Shown here: in pieces, positions 60,160 to 64,000 of the stretch
How the letters are laid out: each line of letters opens with the position of its first letter
Position numbering within the stretch: the stretch's first letter is position 1
Assembly (NCBI RefSeq): GCF_036226925.1
Contig: NZ_CP109031.1
Location: forward strand, 5,766,001-5,830,000
Reading direction: 5' to 3'
From: Streptomyces sp. NBC_00659
GTDB lineage: Bacteria > Actinomycetota > Actinomycetes > Streptomycetales > Streptomycetaceae
DNA: 64,000 nt
The notes under the pieces: generated by a model
Seen by the model: only the letters and a program-made list of their open reading frames with translations
What the model was told of the DNA's origin: nothing
Databases searched by the model: none
Position numbers and translations under genes: made by a program

Positions 60160-62921
60160 GCGCCGGGCGGGACGCCGGGCCACCCGGGCAGGGGGGCGGG
60201 GCGATCGTCCGGGATCCGGGGCCGCTGCTGCTCGGTGTGCGGCACCACGGGCCCGGGTCCGCGCGGGCCGTACGGGCGGCGCTGGAGGCGGCGGCACCCC
60301 GGGTCGTGCTCATCGAGGGACCGCCCGAGGCGGACGCCCTCGTCCCGCTGGCCGCCGACAAGGACATGCGGCCGCCCGTGGCGCTCCTCGCCCACGTGGT
60401 GGACGAGCCCGGCCACTCGGCCTTCTGGCCGCTGGCCGAGTTCTCACCGGAGTGGGTGGCGATCCGGTGGGCCCTGGAGCACGGGGTACCGGCCCGCTTC
60501 ATCGACCTTCCGGCCGCCCACACCCTGGCCGGGCGGAGAGAAGGGACGGACCCCGACCGGGACGGGCCGGTGAGCGCCCCCTCCGACACCCCGCCCCCGG
60601 CCGGAGAGCCCGGCGCCCGCGGCCCCGGAGGCGAGCCTGCGCCGGAAGCCGATCGCGGTCTCTCGGACGAGTCCGGCCCTGCGGGAGCTCCCAGCCTCTC
60701 GGATGATCCCGGACCTGCGGGTGATTCTGGACCTGCGGATGGTCCCGGCCCTGCGGGTGATCCCGGACAGCCGGAAGCCGCCGGTGGTTCCGGCTGTTCC
60801 GCCGACGGGACCGCCCTACGGATCGACCCCCTCGCGGTGCTCGCCGAGACGGCCGGTTACGACGATCCGGAGCGCTGGTGGGAGGACGTGGTCGAGCACA
60901 GGGCGGGTGCGGCGGACGACCCGTTCGCTCCGTTCGCCGTGCTGGAGGAGGCCATGGGATCGCTGCGCGAGGCGTACGGGGTCGGCGGACACGACCGGGA
61001 CCTGGTGCGCGAGGCGTACATGCGGCTCCAGATCCGGGCTGCGCAGCGGGAGTTCGGGGACGGCGTGGCCGTGGTGTGCGGGGCCTGGCACGTTCCCGCG
61101 CTGCGGCGGAAGGCCACGGTCGGCGCCGACCGGGCACTCCTCAAGGGGCTGCCCAAGGCCAAGGTCCAGCTGACGTGGGTTCCCTGGACGCACCGCCGGC
61201 TGTCCCGGGCCAGCGGTTACGGAGCGGGCATCGACTCGCCGGGCTGGTACGGGCATCTGTTCAGCGCCCCCGACCGCCCGGTCGAGCGGTGGATGACGAA
61301 GGTGGCCAGGCTGCTGCGCGACGAGGACATGGGCGTGTCGTCGGCCCACGTCATCGAGGCCGTGCGACTGGCCGGGACACTCGCCGCGATGCGCGGTCGC
61401 CCGCTGCCGGGACTGACCGAGACCACCGACGCCGTCCGGGCCGTGATGTGCGAGGGCTCGGACGTCCCCCTGGAACTGGTGCGCGACCGGCTCGTGGTCG
61501 GCGAGGTGCTCGGCGAGGTGCCGGAATCCGCTCCGGCGGTGCCGTTGCAGCGGGACCTCACGCAGGCGCAGCGGCGGCTGCGGCTCAAGCCCGAGGCGCT
61601 GGAACGGGAGATGGAACTCGACCTGCGCAAGGAGACCGACGCGGGGCGCAGCACGCTGTTGCACCGGTTGCGGCTCCTGGGCATCGCGTGGGGCGAGCCC
61701 GCGGTGTCCCGCGGCAGCACGGGAACCTTCCGCGAGACCTGGCGGCTGCGCTGGGAGCCGGAGCTGTCGGTGCGGGTCGCCGAGGCCGGTGTGTGGGGCA
61801 CGACCGTGCTGTCCGCCGCGACGGCCAAGGCCGAGGCGGACGCCGTCGGCGCGCCGTCCCTCGCGGATGTCACGGCCCTCGCCGAGCGCTGCCTGCTCGC
61901 CGAGCTCCCGGAAGCGCTGCCCGTGGTGATGCGGGTGCTCGCCGACCGCGCCGCCCTCGACACGGACGTGGGCCATCTCGCGCAGGCCCTGCCCGCGCTC
62001 GTCCGCTCCCTGCGCTACGGCGACGTACGCGGCACGGACACCCACGCCCTCGCCGATGTCGCGGCAGGCCTCGCCGAACGCGTCTTCGTCGGTCTTCCCC
62101 CGGCCTGCGCCGCCCTCGACAGCGACGCCGCCGAGGAGATGCGCCGCCACCTCGACGCCGTGCACGGGGCCGTGGGGCTGCTGGAGGAGACGACCCAGGG
62201 GGCCGCCGAGTCCGGGGGGATCCGCGGGCGCTGGTACGCGGTGCTGCGGGTGCTCGCGGCTCGGGACACGGTGCCGGGTGTGGTCAGAGGCCGGTCCGTC
62301 CGCCTGCTCCTGGACGAGGGGGAACTGGCGCAGGAGGAGGCCGCCCGGCTCATGGGTCTCGTGCTGTCGCCGGGCACGGAACCCGCGGACGGAGCCGCTT
62401 GGATCGAGGGATTCGTCGGGGGCGGCTCCGGCGGCATGCTGCTCGTGCACGACGAGCGGCTGCTCGCGCTGGTGGACTCGTGGCTGACCGGGGTTCCGGC
62501 GGACGCGTTCACCGATGTGCTGCCGCTGCTGCGCCGGACGTTCTCGGCGTACGAGACGGGGGTGCGCAGGACTCTGGGCGAACTCGTCCGGCGCGGCCCG
62601 GCGCCGCGGGCGAACACCGAGGCAGCCGGCTCGGGCTCCGGCTCCGGCTCCGGCATACCCGGGTTCGCCCCCGACCTCGACACCGGGCGCGCCGACGCCG
62701 TCCTGCCGCTGCTGAGCCTGCTGCTGGGGCTGGCCGATCCCGACGCGGACACCGGCACCGACACCGACGCGGACACCGGCACCGGCGCTTACACCGGCAC
62801 CGGAACCGGCGCGGAGATCGACACCGGCACCGGAACAGGCACCGGCTCCGGCAACGGAACAGGCACCGGAATCAGCACCGGCACCGACATCGACAACGAT
62901 CTTGTGAGGGTGGCTCCATGA
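60156..62921 (+). CDS. DUF5682 protein of a MoxR-VWA system
   Basis: A 921-residue protein with a conserved N-terminus (LLLGVRHHGPGSARAVRAAL and LIEGPPEADALVPLAADKDM), the signature of DUF5682, plus AVVCGAWHVPALRRK further on, reminiscent of the TraB/ChaN-like fold of haem- or metal-binding enzymes. Helical middle (LTQAQRRLRLKPEALEREME). Two low-complexity segments interrupt it: a Pro/Gly/Asp stretch at about 135-210, and a Thr/Gly/Asp tail at about 865-915. It is coupled by ATGA overlaps to both the MoxR gene before it and the VWA gene after it, so the three proteins are made together. Biochemical role unknown. Confidence 0.9.
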   Translation: MSAGRDAGPPGQGGGAIVRDPGPLLLGVRHHGPGSARAVRAALEAAAPRVVLIEGPPEADALVPLAADKDMRPPVALLAHVVDEPGHSAFWPLAEFSPEWVAIRWALEHGVPARFIDLPAAHTLAGRREGTDPDRDGPVSAPSDTPPPAGEPGARGPGGEPAPEADRGLSDESGPAGAPSLSDDPGPAGDSGPADGPGPAGDPGQPEAAGGSGCSADGTALRIDPLAVLAETAGYDDPERWWEDVVEHRAGAADDPFAPFAVLEEAMGSLREAYGVGGHDRDLVREAYMRLQIRAAQREFGDGVAVVCGAWHVPALRRKATVGADRALLKGLPKAKVQLTWVPWTHRRLSRASGYGAGIDSPGWYGHLFSAPDRPVERWMTKVARLLRDEDMGVSSAHVIEAVRLAGTLAAMRGRPLPGLTETTDAVRAVMCEGSDVPLELVRDRLVVGEVLGEVPESAPAVPLQRDLTQAQRRLRLKPEALEREMELDLRKETDAGRSTLLHRLRLLGIAWGEPAVSRGSTGTFRETWRLRWEPELSVRVAEAGVWGTTVLSAATAKAEADAVGAPSLADVTALAERCLLAELPEALPVVMRVLADRAALDTDVGHLAQALPALVRSLRYGDVRGTDTHALADVAAGLAERVFVGLPPACAALDSDAAEEMRRHLDAVHGAVGLLEETTQGAAESGGIRGRWYAVLRVLAARDTVPGVVRGRSVRLLLDEGELAQEEAARLMGLVLSPGTEPADGAAWIEGFVGGGSGGMLLVHDERLLALVDSWLTGVPADAFTDVLPLLRRTFSAYETGVRRTLGELVRRGPAPRANTEAAGSGSGSGSGIPGFAPDLDTGRADAVLPLLSLLLGLADPDADTGTDTDADTGTGAYTGTGTGAEIDTGTGTGTGSGNGTGTGISTGTDIDNDLVRVAP

Positions 62922-64000
62922 CCGAGGTGGCGGCGGGTGCCGGAGACGAGCGGCTGCGGCGATGGCGGCTGGTGCTCGGCGGCGACGAGGCGGACGGCAC
63001 CGGACGCGTGCTCTCAGGCCGGGACGCCGCCATGGACGGGGCGCTGAGCGCGCTCTACGGGAAGGGGAGCGGGGGACGGCCGGGGCGGGACCGCTCGGCG
63101 GGGCTCGGGGCGTCGGCGCCGTCAGTCGCGCGCTGGCTCGGTGACATCCGGACCTACTTCCCCTCCTCCGTCGTCCAGGTGATGCAACGGGACGCCATCG
63201 ACCGGCTCGGGCTCTCCGCCCTGCTCCTGGAGCCCGAGATGCTGGAGGCGGTGGAGGCCGACGTGCATCTGGTGGGCACCCTTCTCTCTCTCAACAAGGC
63301 CATGCCGGAGACGACGAAGGAGACCGCGCGGGCCGTGGTGCGCAAGGTCGTGGAGGACCTGGAGAGGCGGCTCGCCACCCGCACCCGGGCCACGCTCACC
63401 GGCGCCCTCGACCGCAGCGCCCGGATCAGCAGACCCCGCCACCACGACATCGACTGGAACCGCACGATCGCGGCCAACCTCAAGCACTACCTGCCCGAGT
63501 ACCGCACGGTCGTGCCCGAGCGGCTGATCGGCTACGGGCGTGCCTCGCAGTCCGTGAAGAAGGAGGTCATCCTCTGCATCGACCAGTCGGGGTCGATGGC
63601 GGCGTCGGTCGTCTACGCCTCCGTGTTCGGTGCCGTGCTGGCGTCGATGCGGTCCATCGCCACCCGGCTCGTCGTCTTCGACACGGCCGTCGTCGACCTC
63701 ACCGACCAGCTCGACGACCCGGTCGACGTCCTCTTCGGCACCCAGCTCGGCGGCGGCACGGACATCAACCGGGCACTCGCCTACTGCCAGTCGCAGATCA
63801 CCAGACCGGCCGACACGGTCGTCGTCCTCATCAGTGACCTCTACGAGGGCGGGATCCGCAACGAGATGCTGAAGCGGGTCGCGGCGATGAAGTCGTCGGG
63901 GGTCCAGTTCGTGACGCTGCTCGCGCTGTCCGACGAGGGGGCGCCCGCGTACGACCGTGAGCACGCGGCGGCGCTCGCGGCGCTCGACGCTCCGGCATTC
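62918..64000 (+). CDS. VWA-domain protein of a MoxR-VWA system (cut by window end)
   Basis: 361 codons of a protein that continues past the window. The start overlaps the DUF5682 stop (ATGA). A helical N-terminal half (VARWLGDIRTYFPSSVVQVM, ATLTGALDRSARISRPRHHD) is followed by a von Willebrand A domain with the metal-ion adhesion site DQSGSMAAS, Thr in GGGTDINRAL and Asp in VLISDLYEG. These VWA proteins (YehP/CoxE-like) work with MoxR ATPases, which place the VWA partner on a target or metal centre. All three MIDAS elements are intact. Confidence 0.93.
   Translation, partial: MTEVAAGAGDERLRRWRLVLGGDEADGTGRVLSGRDAAMDGALSALYGKGSGGRPGRDRSAGLGASAPSVARWLGDIRTYFPSSVVQVMQRDAIDRLGLSALLLEPEMLEAVEADVHLVGTLLSLNKAMPETTKETARAVVRKVVEDLERRLATRTRATLTGALDRSARISRPRHHDIDWNRTIAANLKHYLPEYRTVVPERLIGYGRASQSVKKEVILCIDQSGSMAASVVYASVFGAVLASMRSIATRLVVFDTAVVDLTDQLDDPVDVLFGTQLGGGTDINRALAYCQSQITRPADTVVVLISDLYEGGIRNEMLKRVAAMKSSGVQFVTLLALSDEGAPAYDREHAAALAALDAPAF

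Overview
The window is a very GC-rich actinobacterial chromosome segment, almost certainly from a Streptomyces species. The evidence is the adjacent developmental regulators whiD and bldM, the sigma factor shbA, guaB2/guaB3, a kinase cluster, a PspC/LiaF-like cassette, third-codon-position GC bias, frequent GTG starts and leaderless transcripts. The gene order from whiD to guaA is the one I recall from the Streptomyces core chromosome. I see no insertion sequences, prophage, CRISPR, rRNA or tRNA genes.

Layout. 1-3.4 kb: small metabolic genes (SDR, MOSC, LysR). 3.6-9.3 kb: developmental and core control, with whiD, bldM (with a SigmaBldN-type promoter), the sigma factor shbA, then guaB2 and guaB3 of GMP synthesis. 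9.3-15.4 kb: a membrane protein, an unusual nucleotide-sugar dehydrogenase homologue lacking two catalytic residues, glpD, and an ArsR-MFS operon behind an 18-bp inverted repeat. 15.6-15.9 kb: a serine-hydrolase relic. 16.0-26.8 kb: four membrane Ser/Thr kinases and one giant pseudokinase, all with related extracellular domains. 27-31.7 kb: succinic semialdehyde dehydrogenase, a GMC oxidoreductase with a four-cysteine cluster, and a sortase-anchored surface protein. 32.5-34.7 kb: chorismate mutase, preceded by what looks like a Phe/Tyr attenuator with a leaderless leader peptide, and divergent guaA. 34.7-39.7 kb: miscellaneous conserved genes and dispersed hairpin repeats. 39.7-43.6 kb: a LiaFSR-like envelope-stress cassette (PspC-LiaF protein, PspC-histidine kinase, response regulator). 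43.6-53 kb: cell-wall hydrolases (two NlpC/P60, one M23), one behind a c-di-AMP (ydaO-type) riboswitch, plus the helicase pcrA. 53-55.3 kb: a lipase and icmB. 55.7-64 kb: a divergent MoxR-VWA type system: DUF5691 and SWIM proteins to the left, MoxR ATPase, DUF5682 and VWA proteins to the right, the last cut by the window end.

Strongest signals for follow-up. (1) The MoxR/SWIM divergent promoter carries two inverted copies of the RecA-independent DNA-damage promoter motif (TTGTCRGTG-N8-TAnnnT, PafBC type). The pcrA promoter carries a third, which predicts that this poorly understood five-gene system is damage-induced. (2) A pseudokinase lacking the catalytic Lys, Asp and DFG, with about 400 residues inserted in its activation segment, sits among four active-looking kinases with a shared sensor domain. 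(3) A leaderless 23-codon peptide rich in Phe/Tyr precedes mutually exclusive hairpins ahead of chorismate mutase. (4) Short tandem repeats sit at or over several stop codons, each locus with its own unit.

All domain and family calls are from reading the sequence and general family knowledge. No database search was run.
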